From NCBI GenBank assembly GCA_023935145.1, contig CM043705.1, forward strand, positions 52,212,084 through 52,276,083: a stretch of DNA of 64,000 nucleotides. Reading direction: 5' to 3'. The first letter of the stretch is position 1; the number at the start of each line of letters is the position of its first letter. The position numbers and the translations under genes are program-made. Positions 47,495 to 58,294 of this stretch are shown in pieces. This stretch comes from Bretschneidera sinensis. Lineage: Eukaryota; Streptophyta; Magnoliopsida; Brassicales; Akaniaceae. Below the pieces are notes generated by a model. That model ran no database searches and was not told the DNA's origin. It saw nothing but the letters and a program-made list of their open reading frames with translations.

Positions 47495-48801
47495 TGTTGT
47501 GCGACTATCTACCTAAATAAATAAGCAAATAACCGTACTTGTTTTACTTGCAAGTGTACAAGGTCAACTTAGTAGTATAGTGTGTGAAAGCAAGATCATC
47601 TCCACAGAGATTGGTTAATTTCTTTTTAGAATTATATTCACAATGTAAAAAGATAGAAATAATAAAAGAGTTGATTTTGATAAAGATAAAATAATAAAGA
47701 TAAAGGCGTAGAGACTTGATATCCACCACTAATCATGCTACCACAACAAAACAGTATGCCAATGCTTTACTCATGTCATGAATACCTAATGTTTGTCAAC
47801 CTAAGGGCATGGTATCTACTCCTTAAGCTATTGATTTCCCTAAGTAATGAGTTAGGCATGGTATCTACTCTAACTCTTTTCTCTCTCAAGGGATTCAAAC
47901 TGGTGTATGCTGAGTTGTTCCTTAAGAGAGCATAGGATCTGTGGAAATCGACAACCACACGGGACCTAGGGTATGGTATCTACTCCTGGTTTCCCATATT
48001 GATTAATCCAAGAATCCGGTGTGGATATCTTTTGTTACTAATGTCAGACCCAGGACTCGGTCATCCAAATTGATCTAACTAACAAGTCCATACCACATGC
48101 ACATATTGATCAGACATATACATATGAGGAATTTAAATAAAAACAAGTATTAATCAAGTTAAGCAACACAACATAAATATCGCAAAGGCACTAATACTAA
48201 ATTTATTGAGTAAACATAATTAGGGCTTCAACCAAGCCCTTACTAAAAGTTAAGTATACATAATAAAAATAAAGGAAAGAAGAAACCCGAGAGAAGAGTC
48301 ATAAATTCTCCTCCACAGTTTCCTTCTCTAAGCTAAAAGCAAAGGGATAAAAGAAGTGATTATTTGTGTGTGCTTTACAGGTGTATTTATAGGGCTTGAG
48401 TAGTCCTAGAAGGCTCATGAGTTCCTAAACTTTCCTAAAACACAAAACTCCTTTATTTCCAAAATAGAGTTATGTAGTTTACTGTTCACGCCAGTACATG
48501 TGCGCTCGATTGCAAGTGTCTTACGCTCGATCGCATTGCTGCGCTCGATCCTTCATGTGTGCGAACGATCGCATGTGCACTCGATCGCATGCAGTAGTGC
48601 GATCGATCGCAATTTGACTAGAAGCTGCTCCAGGATTTCCAAGCTTCTTCCCTTAAGTGTCAAAACTGCTTCCTTTTTCCCTAATACCTATAAAAACATG
48701 TGAAACACACAAAATGAAGTAAAACAGACTAAAACATATAGACAAAGAGCTTAACACATGTAAATTAAGGGGCTTAAATATGAATATTTAAGCACTTATC
48801 A
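47495..48801 (-). repeat. 5' LTR of element E
   Basis: The + strand begins TGTTGTGCGACTATC and ends AGCACTTATCA, 1307 bases. TATA box at 48384-48391 (TATAAATA on the minus strand), with a cluster of TGCGCTCGATCGCA motifs at about 48500-48612 upstream of it in the direction of transcription. Confidence 0.92.
48384..48391 (-). promoter_or_regulatory. TATA box of the E 5' LTR
   Basis: TATAAATA on the minus strand, about 110 bases downstream of the GCTCGATCGC cluster. Confidence 0.6.
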
Positions 48802-48806
48802 ATAAG

Positions 48807-49098
48807 GCTAAAATGAAAGTGTTTCATGATAAAAATATTTTGAGGAAAACATTTAAGCCTAATGATCCGGTGTTCTTATACGATTCTAAACTCCATAAGT
48901 ATCCAGGAAAACTTTGGTCGAGGTGGACCAGTCCTTTTTGTACTGAAGAATGTTTTTGTAAATGGGGTGGTAGAAACAGAGGATACTAGAGATGGTCAAA
49001 TCTTTAAAGTAAATGGTCAACGCCTTAAAGTCTTAATCGTTAGGCAAGATCCAGAAGTGAAAGACATTCCACTTATGGATCCGGTCTATTCACCTTGA
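48807..49098 (+). pseudogene. Integrase of element F, C-terminal remainder
   Basis: Resumes directly after the second ATAAG. Residues such as FHDKNILRKTFKPND and KYPGKLWSRW match the end of the integrase in element C ([23 protein letters not shown]). After a frameshift near 48925 the frame continues with QIFKVNGQRLKVLI, the conserved FKVNGQRLKP end of Athila-lineage Pol, and stops at 49096-49098. This proves the split was caused by the E insertion. Confidence 0.88.
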
Positions 49099-49831
49099 CC
49101 ACACCACATAAGTATGTTTTTATTTTTCTTTTCTTTTGTTTGTTTTGTTTAAGTTTATTTCAATTATAATATTTAGTTTTTTTTAGTTTAATTTCATCTA
49201 ATTTCTAGCTTAAAAGTTATTTTTTTTCATTTTATTTGATTAAATTTATTTTTTATGTGGAACAAAAATTTTTTTTTTAGAACCAGGTCCAGGTACAATG
49301 TGCGCCGCGCCCCAGCAGTCTCGCACCGCACCATCCAGCGCCCAGTCGAGTAGAGTGCGCCACACCCCACAGAAACCCACAAAGTGCCCCTTAGTTCTTC
49401 AAGCCACGGCGTGCCCTCAGCCAAGCCGCAGCGCCACCTGTTCTGCCAACCCGTGATATGCACATTTTTAACCCCAAATCTGCACTTTCTTCTTCATTTC
49501 AACTTTGAGAAAACACAGCACACCCCTCTCTCTCTCCTCCTCTCTCTAAACCATCACTTACCCAATCACTTTTTCTCACTATTTCTTGATTCTAACATCA
49601 TTTCTTGAAGGATTTAGCACTAATATTGCAGATTTTGCTGAAAATTTCTCCAAAAAACTTGGTTCTAAGAAGATTTTTGGTTCTTAAAAAAAATTTCAAG
49701 TTGGTGGGTAATCTTTCTTCTCTCCAACTTTGGGCTATCAAGTAAGATCAATTTCTTCTCTTTATTGAAAATTTATGCTATTTGGGTGGTTAATTTTGAA
49801 TTAGTTCTGTTGTTCTATACAGTTGATTCAA
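49099..49831 (+). other. Element F spacer between pol and the downstream ORF
   Basis: AT-rich at first, then a GC-rich stretch (49290-49450) with GCCGCGCC and AGCCGCAGCGCC motifs like those in the F LTR, then pyrimidine-rich sequence. A candidate intron, 49708-49822, runs from GTAATC to TCTATACAG ten bases before the ATG, which would allow the downstream ORF to be expressed from a spliced RNA. Confidence 0.45.
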
Positions 49832-50944
49832 ATGGCCCCTAAGATTAAGAGACCAAGGGGGAAACAACCTCAAGAGTATAATGAGAGCAAATTTGTTAGT
49901 TTTGAGGCTAGTGAGAGATATATTAGCTTGATAAATGCTAGGAAACCCAATCCTGAGAGAGGATTCAATATCACAGAGAGGGGGAACCCAACCTTATTTA
50001 CAATGATTATTGATAGGCATTGGGGTACATCTCATTCCCTTATAAATGTGGTTAGAGAATTCTATGCCAATGCAAAAGAATATAGGAATGGTAAAATAAT
50101 GGTGAGAGGAAAATCAATTTCTTTTAGCAGCACATCTATCAATAGATTCTATGGGCTACCTAACATAGGAAACAGTGAGTATAATGCATATGTGTCTAAT
50201 ATTGATTATGAAGAAATTTGCAATACTCTCTGTATTCCGGGCATAACATGGAAAATGATGGGTGATACCTCTAAAACCTTGCCCGGTACTTCTTTGACTG
50301 TCAATGCTCGGGCTTGGCAACATTTTGTGTGTCAGAGGTTGATGCTTGCTACGCACTATAGTGACCTTACTATTGAGAGAGCTGTTCTGATTTATGCCAT
50401 TTTGATGGGCATGACTATTGATGTGAGCCAAATCATATTTAAATCCATCATATACACTGTGCAACAAAAGCTTGGATTGTACTTCCCTTCCTTAATTACC
50501 CAATTATGCATCCAAGCCGGAGTCCAGTACAGTTCTGATGAGGAAGCCTAGCAACCTAAGAAGCCCATCGATGATGGCATGCTTAATCTGATTAAAGCCT
50601 CAAGGCCGCCAGCTCTGGGAGAGAGAGCAGCGATTGCAACCCCTCCTCCCCCTAGGTATTTCACTGTTGCAGAGTGCCTTGAGTGTTTAGAGATTCATTT
50701 TGATGAGCATAAAAAACTCTTACATTATAGATTTGATCGTCAAGAACGATTCCTTGCTAGGCAAGCTGATTATCAAGCGGGGGTATACTCTTCTTTTGGT
50801 CAGATGTACCAACACCTTGCCTCTGCCACTGGTTGTGACATGGATCACTTTCCCACTTTGCCACCCTATCTGAGTTCATCTTTTGATCCAGCTCCCGAGG
50901 AAGGTGAAGAGAATGAAGAGGAGGGTGAAGACTTAGAGGATTAG
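49832..50944 (+). pseudogene. Putative plant transposon protein ORF of element F (single in-frame stop)
   Basis: The start ATG 49832 (MAPKIKRPRGKQPQEYNESK) was preferred over an upstream TTG. The frame runs 370 codons with one TAG at 50549-50551, then continues without shift (MLNLIKASRPPALGERAA) to a Glu-rich end (EEGEENEEEGEDLED). The N-terminal two-thirds (FVSFEASERYISLINARKPN, ERGFNI, GTSHSLINVVREFYANAKEY, RGKSISFSSTSINRFYGLPN) match what I know as the 'putative plant transposon protein' domain (PF20167), commonly found in or near Athila-type elements in the place of the env-like ORF. No signal peptide or clear transmembrane segment is seen, so it does not look like an envelope protein. 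Function unknown. It is the best-preserved ORF of F. Confidence 0.78.
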
Positions 50945-51925
50945 TTTTGGTTCATATCTTGTTTGTCTCCTTTTGATTTATTTTTTTTATCGGATGATTG
51001 AACTAACATTTATTTTGTCTTCCTTTTCGTTATTTTTTGTACTTTATTTTTTTCGTTTTTAGTTATTTATTTAGATTTCATGTGTTAACCTAACATACGA
51101 TGGGAATCTTAATGTTACACCGTGGTTGCTTTCTTTTTGTTTGTTTTGCTCTATGTTATAGATCGAAATTTCAACAAGAAGAACTGCATGCAGTTCAAAT
51201 GGTGGTGCACAAATTTCAACTTTTGTGCATTTTTGGTTACAAAGGGAGTTTCCTTTACTTTTTCTTTCACATTGAGGTCAATGCAATTTTTAAGTTGGGG
51301 GTGTAGGAAACGTATTTCTGTTTTCATTGAACTACTAGGTGTCACTTTCACTTTCCCTTTTTGTTTGTTTTTAGCATGCTTTGTGTTAAGCCTTGTAGTT
51401 AATTCACATGTCAATAATATGAGCCTAATTGAGATAGCATATAGCATTTAGAAGAAGTTAAATCTTGTTTCGGTTTGAGAATAATTTAAGTGTCAATCTT
51501 CATTTGGTTTGAGACTCTGGTTTGCGGTAAGATTACATGATTAGTCTAAAAACATTTAGAAAAGTTTTATGTGCGATTGTTTTGTGAATATTTTTGCGGT
51601 CTCGACAAGCTCTAGAACTTATTTGATAATCACTTTAGGCGAATTCCTAGAATGCACATTACTTAGGATATGATATAGGCCATTTTTGGACCGTTTGAGG
51701 CTTTCAAACGTACCCTTGCTATATTTATCGCTTGTCACCTGTTTGAGCCTTTTTCTTGAAAAAGAATTTGAGCCTTGTTTCTTTCGATAACCCATTTACT
51801 TACCTTTATGAGCCTAAAAATATTTTATCTTTACCTTTCCTTTAAGAGAACTTAGTTATACACATTTGTTGAGAAGCACTTGAGAGGAGTAAGGATGGAA
51901 ATACGAAAAAAAAAAATATTACTAC
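50945..51925 (+). other. 3' region of element F, first part
   Basis: Non-coding, T-rich. Contains a short hairpin (51270-51283, CATTG/CAATG) followed by the purine tract TAAGTTGGGGGTGTAGG (51291-51307), as in elements C and E. Interrupted at 51926 by solo LTR D after ACTAC (51921-51925). Confidence 0.65.
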
Positions 51926-52110
51926 TGATAGGTGCTTAAATATTCATATTTAAGCCTCTTAATTTACATTTGTTAAGTCCCAGTTTATGTTAATTTAGTC
52001 CATTTTACTTCATTTCTGTGTTTCACATGCTTTAATAGGGTCTTGGAGAAAAAGAAGCATTTTTGGCACTTAAAGGAAGAAATCTGGAAATCCTGGAGCA
52101 ACTACTGGTT

Positions 52111-52228
52111 AGAGTGCGATCGAGTGCACTCTTCGGTATGATCGAGTGCACCAGCACTTGTGCACACACATAGAAGGCTTGAGTGCAGCCTTGCGATCGA
52201 GCGCACCGCGAATGCGATCGAGCGCACA
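52111..52228 (+). repeat. TGCGATCGAGCGCA motif cluster in solo LTR D
   Basis: Four to five copies (TGCGATCGAGTGCAC, ATGATCGAGTGCAC, TTGCGATCGAGCGCAC, ATGCGATCGAGCGCAC) in otherwise AT-rich DNA, just upstream of the LTR TATA box. Confidence 0.75.
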
Positions 52229-53113
52229 TGTACTGGCGTGAACAGTAAAACAGCAAAACCGGTTTTAGAAATAGAAGAGGTTTTGTGTTTTAGGAAGTTT
52301 AGGGTTTCTTGAGTCATCTAGGGTTATTCAACCCCTATAAATAGACTTGTAAAACACAGAAACAAGATCTTCCTTTTGAGGAGTAGATCTCCTTTTTGAC
52401 GAGCAGATCTCTCTTTTTAGGAGCTTATCTCCCTTTTAGTTTAGTTTTTGTTTGGGGAGGCCAGAGGCCGGAGTCTAGATGAGCCCGGAGGAGAGATTGT
52501 GGAGACGAATTGACGACTCTTCTCCATAGTGTTTTCGGGTTTCTTCTTTCCTTTTTATTTTATTTTATGATGTTGTTTAACATCACAACTATGTGTAACT
52601 AATTTTCTACTAAGGGCTTGGTTGAAGCCCTAATTATGTTTACTAAATAAATTCAGTATTGGCGCCTTTGCGATATTTATGTTGTGTTGCTTAACTTGAT
52701 TAATACTTGTTTTTATTTAAATTCCTCATATGTGTGTGTCTAATCAACGAATGCATGTGGTATGGATTAGTTAGTTGAATCAATTTGGATGACCGAGTCC
52801 TGGGTTTAACATTAGTAACAAAAGATGTCCCCGTTGGATTCTTGGGTTAATCAACATAGGAAACCGGGGGTAGATACCATGCCCTAGGTCCCGTGTGGTT
52901 GTAGATTTCCATTGATCCTATGCTCTCTTAAGGAACAACTCAGTATACACCATGCTGAATCCCTTGAGAGAGAAAAGAGTTAGAGTAGATACCATGCCTA
53001 ACTCGTTGCTTAGGAAGATCAATAGCTTAAGGAGTAGATACCATGCCCTTAGGTTGACAAACATTAGGTATTCATGACATGAGTAAAGCATTTATACTAT
53101 TTTGTTGTGGTAG

Positions 53114-54515
53114 TGATGAGTGCCAAATATTGAATATTTTGGCCTCTTAATTTACATTTGTTAGCTTAGGAATTTGTTACCTTGAGTTGTTTTTCGTTGT
53201 TTTACAGGTTTACAAGCTTGGAAAGGAGTTTCACTAAATTTTCAGAATTGCTCGTACAGATCAACCATTTTTGAAGATTAAACTGTATTGATTCAGAAAG
53301 AACCAGGAGATGAGCCATATATTCTTGGAAAGATCCGAATGTCTAGTTTCTGGGGAATTTTACGGATCAATAAAATGATTTTTCTAGAGAAAGTTATGGC
53401 AGTTTTAGTAGACAAAGGTCAGACTGTGCATGATTTCAGCGTGGCAGATCAGCCATTTTTTAGGATTAAACTGTATTGATTCAGGAAGAACCAGGAGAAG
53501 AGCCATATATGCTTGGAAAGATCCCGATGTCTGTTTTCTGAAGAATTTTATGGATCAATAAAATGATTTTTCTAGAGAAAGTTATGGCAGTTTTAGTAGA
53601 CAAAGGTCAAAGAGCAAAAGCTAGAATTTGCAGTATCCCACATCGGATTGGAAGCATATTGCACTTGTGATGTTTCCCTATATAAGCCCCTCTTCACTTC
53701 ATCTTTAGTAAGCAATCCAAGTGCCATTTTGGTGCAATTTGGAGGACTTCTACTAGCATTCTGGTGGATCTCCGAAGGCTTTGCTATCACGAGGGGAAGC
53801 GCCGCCCAACAGCGAGTGAAATTTCTCCCCATGTATAGTCAGTTTTTAATTTACTGCTTTTGTTAGTTTTAAAGTTTAATGTTCAGCACTGTTATTGTGA
53901 ACTTTAGTTTTATGATTATGAGTGGCTAAAATCTTCAGCTAAGGTTGAAGATGAAGCCTCGCCGTTGTTTGACATAATATTTTCAAATTTGTTTATACAA
54001 TTATGATGTTTTTTAGTATAAATGTTCTGTTCAATTATTTGAGTAAAATCTTATGATTGATTGAGTTTAAATTGTTCTGTTGGATATTCCGTGTGTTTCA
54101 TCTGATGGATACATCGAATCATTTTTAATTAAATTGGATATCCTTTGTGATTTGTTAAAAGCGGATACATTGGATTATTTTGGTTTAATTGGGATATTTG
54201 TTGTGATTTGTTTAAAGTTTGATTCATGGAATGTTTTGATAGATTATTTTTATATAGAACATGAAGATATATGCTTTACTTTGGTGTGGTGGATTCAGAA
54301 ACCTTAGTGTTTTTATTATTAGTCTTTAAATCAATTTAGTTTAGTTTATATTTGTTTTGCAAAAGACAATTCAAAACTTGAAACTAGGTTAAAATAGGCT
54401 TAGTTTAGATAAAAATATTTTCACAACGCAATTCTCTGTGGATTCGACCTCACACTTGCACAACACTATATTTCAAACGACTCGTGCACTTGCGAGTAAT
54501 TTAAAACTCACAACA
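53114..54515 (+). repeat. 5' LTR of element C
   Basis: TGATGAGTGCC to CTCACAACA, 1402 bases. TATA box TATATAAG at 53679-53686. Contains an imperfect tandem duplication of about 188 bases (53257-53444, then 53445-53609), seen in all three LTRs of this family here. Confidence 0.93.
53679..53686 (+). promoter_or_regulatory. TATA box of the C 5' LTR
   Basis: TATATAAG, conserved in the 3' LTR at 62403-62410 and in the truncated family member at about 32506-32513 (minus strand). Confidence 0.65.
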
Positions 54516-54521
54516 AGTTTT

Positions 54522-54539
54522 TGGCGCCGTTGCCGGGGA
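54522..54539 (+). other. Primer binding site of element C
   Basis: TGGCGCCGTTGCCGGGGA, six bases after the LTR, the Asp-tRNA-type site typical of Athila elements. Confidence 0.88.
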
Positions 54540-54611
54540 ATTATTTTGTTTGTGAAATTTTGTCTGAATTAATTTTATTTTTCTACTAGTTTAGTTAGCA
54601 TTTTTGTTTTG

Positions 54612-55110
54612 TTTTGTTTTATTTTAATTTTAATTTTTAATTTTAGTTTTAATTTTAATTTTAATTTTAATTTTAATTTTAATTTTAATTTTAATTTTAA
54701 TTTTAATTTTAATTTTAATTTTGATTTTGATTTTTAATTTTTAATTTTGATTTTGATTTTAATTTTAATTTTAATTTTAATTTTAATTTTGATTTTGATT
54801 TTGATTTTGATTTTGATTTTGATTTTGATTTTGATTTTGATTTTGATTTTAGTTTTAGTTTTAGTTTAATTTTAATTTTAATTTTAATTTTAATTTTAAT
54901 TTTAATTTTGATTTTGATTTTGATTTTGATTTTGATTTTGATTTTGATTTTGATTTTGATTTTGATTTTGATTTTGATTTTGATTTTGATTTTGATTTTG
55001 ATTTTGATTTTGATTTTGATTTTGATTTTCATTTTATTTTTAATTTTAATTTTAATTTTAATTTTATTTTGATTTTAAATTTTAAATTTTAAATTTTAAA
55101 TTTTAAATTT
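54612..55110 (+). repeat. TTTTAA/TTTTGA hexanucleotide array in the C leader
   Basis: About 500 bases made of blocks of TTTTAA, then TTTTGA, then mixed TTTTAG units, between the primer site and gag. The open frame it creates on the minus strand (Lys-Ile repeats) is an artefact. The equivalent place in the truncated family member (about 31500-31600) is only A-rich, so the array expanded in this copy. Confidence 0.93.
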
Positions 55111-55166
55111 TATTTTATTTTTTGTTTCTACTAGTTAGTTTATTTTATTGCTTTTTTGTGTGGTGT

Positions 55167-57148
55167 ATGCTTGGTCGGAGATTACTTAATTTAGAATTGA
55201 CACCTTTAGATCCCGACTTAGAAAGAACTTTTAGGAGGCAAAAGAGAGCACTTGTTGAAAAAGAGACAATTGAGATGGGAGAAAATTTTAGGAATGCAAA
55301 TCATCCGGAGCATGTAGAGCAACCTGGAGCTTGGAACGTAGACTCCACTACATCTCTTAGGGATTTGTTCACACCCGTTGCGACTAATTCATCTTCTTGC
55401 ATAGTATTGCCACCTACCAATGCCACCCATTTTGACTTAAAGCCACATATCATCCAACTCCTACCCTCATTTCATGGCTTAGATCTTGAAAATCCTTATA
55501 GTCATGTAAAGAAGTTCAAAGACATCTGTGCCACATTCAAGTTTCAGAACTTCTCTGAGGAGTCAGTCCATCTTCGACTTTTCCCTTTTCCTCTTCATGA
55601 TAGAGCTAGAGCATGGTTGGATTCCAACACGCCCGGGTCTATTACATCTTGGGAAAATCTGCTTAGCAAATTTTATCATAAGTTTTTCCCAATGTCTAGA
55701 GTGAATGAGTGCCGAAAGGAGATTAGTTCTTTCACTCAGGATGAGGATGAAAAGTTTTCTGAGAGATGGGAGCGCTTCAAGGAGTTACTGATCAGATGCC
55801 CTCCACATGGATATGAAAAATGGAGACTCGTTCAGTTCTTCTACCAAGGGTTACTCAACCCAACCGTAGCATGATCAAGTCTATGAATGGGGGGGCATTC
55901 TTGAGTCTGACAGGGGAGGAAGCATACAAAGCATTGGACAAGTTGTTCGACAACTCACAGTAGTGGGATTTCTCAAGCTGTCAAGATAAGTCCATTCGTG
56001 CTCCTAAGAAAGGAGGCATCTATGAGGTCAAGGAAGACGCTGACTTGAGGATAAAGTTAGATGCTCTCACTAAGAAGATTGACGCTCTCGCTGTGGGCCA
56101 ATCCATCAATGCTGCCAACACATTCAATGTTGATAACTGTTCCATCTGTGTTAGTCCCATGCATCTAGCACAGAATTGTCCATCAATGCCGATTTTTTCC
56201 GAGTATCCTATGGAACAAGTGAATGCTTTCAATAACTATCGGAGACAATCAAATGGATCTTACTTCGAGACGTACAATCTAGGGTAGCAGAACCACCCTA
56301 ATTTTTCATGGAAGTATAGTCAACCAATGAATCAGGGAGGAGCCCCGCATCATGCTCAAAATCAATACCCTCCCGGATTTGCCCCACAAATTCCTAGTCA
56401 TGGTCGCTCTGCCCATCCAGCACCATCACCTGCTTACCAAGCTCCCACTCAAACGCCAGCGCCAGTTTCACAGTTACTAGAGGACACCCTTAAGGAGTTC
56501 ATGAAGATGACTGACCAATCCATGAGCGGAGTAAGGAGTGCAACAATGGTAAATACCCAAGCAATTGCAAAGCTAGAGAGTCAAATAGGTCAAATTGCAA
56601 GTCACTTGGGTGAGAGAGAGAAGGGAAAGTTCCCCAGTCAGCCCGTACCCAACCCGAAAGGACAGTTTATGGTTGGAAATTCATCCACTCCTACGCACGG
56701 GGAGGAACAAGTGCAGTTGATTGTCACATTGAGGTCTGGGAGACAAGTGGACAATCAAGTGGAAGAGAACCCTGCTATGCAGCAAGGGCAAGGAAGTGGC
56801 GATAAGAAGAAGAGAGATGCTGAGCCATCTATAGCCACACCTACTGTGAAGGACCTTCCTAGGTCGCTTGTACCTAAAGCACCTTACCCTGAGAGATTAC
56901 AGGCGCCCAAGAAAGTAGGGAAGTATGAGGAAATTTTGGAGGTATTCAAGCAGGTCCAAATCAATATCCCATTTTTGGATGCCATCCATCAAGTGCTGTC
57001 ATACGCCAAGTTTTTAAAGGACTTGATCACTATCAAGAGGAGGACGAATATCCCAAAGAAGGCATTTTTGACCGAGCAGGTTAGCTCAATCCTTCAGTGC
57101 AAGCTACCCATCAAGTATAAGGACCCAGGGTGTCCTACCATCTTTTGA
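55167..57148 (+). pseudogene. gag of element C (broken)
   Basis: The chosen start is ATG 55167 (MLGRRLLNLELTPLDPDLE), conserved in the truncated relative. Capsid core: WNVDSTTSLRDLFTPVATNS, FHGLDLENPYSHVKKFKDI, FPFPLHDRARAWLDSNTPGS, SERWERFKELLIRCPPHGYE. A frameshift near 55865 moves to the next frame, where TAG occurs at 55961 and 56285 (a Trp codon by comparison). The zinc knuckle is CSICVSPMHLAQNC (CX2CX4HX4C). The C-terminal part is Pro/Gln-rich, then LRSGRQVDNQVEE and a conserved stretch before protease. A TGA at 57146-57148 ends the open piece. Gag forms the particle; this copy could not be read through. Confidence 0.9.
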
Positions 57149-58294
57149 ACGATAGGAGTCAGCCAGATTGAGAGGGCTATTTTGGATCTAGGGGCAAGTG
57201 TGAACCTTCTACCTTACTCAATCTATCTGCGGTTAGAGTTAGGAGAACTTAAGCCCACAAACACGACACTTCAATTTGCTGATAGGTCAGTGAAAATACC
57301 ATGGGGAATAGTTGAGGACGTCTTGATAAAAGTGGATAAATTCTATTTCTCAGTGGATTTTATTGTGCTTGACACAGAGCCGGTTCAGAATATAGGGATT
57401 CAGATACCGATTCTTCTAGGGCGACCATTCTTACCCACGGCTAACACCCTGATCAATTGTAGGATAGAGGTGATGAAGATTTCCTTCGGAAATATGACAG
57501 TGGAGTTGGATATCTTTGATATCACTAGGCAACCACTGGAATATGATGAAGTGCGAAATGTATACTTGATAGAGGAGATTCTTGAGGAGACTGTGAATGA
57601 ATCAAGCATTGAGAACCCCCTGAAGGCATGCTTTGCTCAATTTGGAGAGGATTTGGATTTAGATAAGTTACTTGGGCAAGTTAGTGCCATTTTGGAGTCT
57701 CCTCCTCGGGAGAGCAATGAGACGGAGGAGACTGCAACACCTGAACCCCCCAAGAAGGAACTTAAGCCTTTACCGGATAATCTTAAGTATAAGTTCCTAG
57801 GTCCAGCCGATTGTTTGCCTGTGATTATAGCTTCAGATTTGGGTGAGGCTCAAGAGGAGAAATTATTAGATGTTTTAAGAGAGCACAAGGAAGCTATCGG
57901 CTGGACTATTGAGGATATCAGGGGAATCAACCCCTCGTTGGTAATACACAAGATACATTTGGAGGAGAATGCCAAGCCATCGAGGGAGCCACAGAGAAGA
58001 CTCAACCCAGCTATGCAAGAGGTTGTGAGGACTGAAGTGATAAAGTTGTTGGATGCAGGGATCATTTATCCAATCTCTGATAGCAAGTGGGTGAGCCCGA
58101 TTCATGTCGTGCCCAAGCGGGCTGGATTGATGGTAGTGAAGAATAATGACGATGAGTTGGTGCCAACTCGTGTTCAGTCAGGATGGAGAGTGTGTATAGA
58201 CTACCGTAAGCTGAATGCTGCCACAAGGAAGGATCACTTTCCACTCCCATTTACCTGCTACTTTTCAGCGGTGCATGGTCAGTATATTCTCTGA
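57149..58294 (+). pseudogene. Protease and N-terminal RT of element C
   Basis: In the same frame as the end of gag. The protease keeps its active site (ILDLGASVNLLPYSIYLRLE) and flap region (IPILLGRPFLPTANTLINC). A linker (ELKPLPDNLKYKFLGPADC) leads into RT: EPQRRLNPAMQEVVRTEVIK, KWVSPIHVVPKRAGL, CIDYRKLNAATRKDHFPLPF. Immediately after this, about 175 bases present in F are missing, including the FLDGYSGY and CPFGTFAYRR-type motifs, and the reading frame is lost. The protease itself looks intact over 170 residues. Confidence 0.9.

Larger units (their letters stand above)
43747..48801 (-). mobile_element. Non-autonomous gag-only LTR retrotransposon E, Athila-related, minus strand
   Basis: About 5.05 kb with LTRs of 1.2-1.3 kb, an Asp-tRNA-type primer site, one short gag-derived frame and a 3' region that resembles that of element C, but no protease, RT, RNase H or integrase. 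Flanked by a perfect 5-bp duplication, ATAAG, at 43742-43746 and 48802-48806. This fits the class described as TR-GAG or internally deleted elements, which need enzymes supplied by a relative. It interrupts the integrase of F. Confidence 0.92.

Noticed and set aside
49832..50944. Envelope protein in the env position of element F
   Set aside because: No signal peptide, hydrophobic anchor or cleavage motif is visible; the sequence instead matches the putative plant transposon protein pattern.
54715..55032. 105-residue minus-strand frame of alternating Lys-Ile and Lys-Leu/Ser
   Set aside because: It is the translation of the hexanucleotide TTTTRA array; the period is a multiple of three, so frames stay open by construction.
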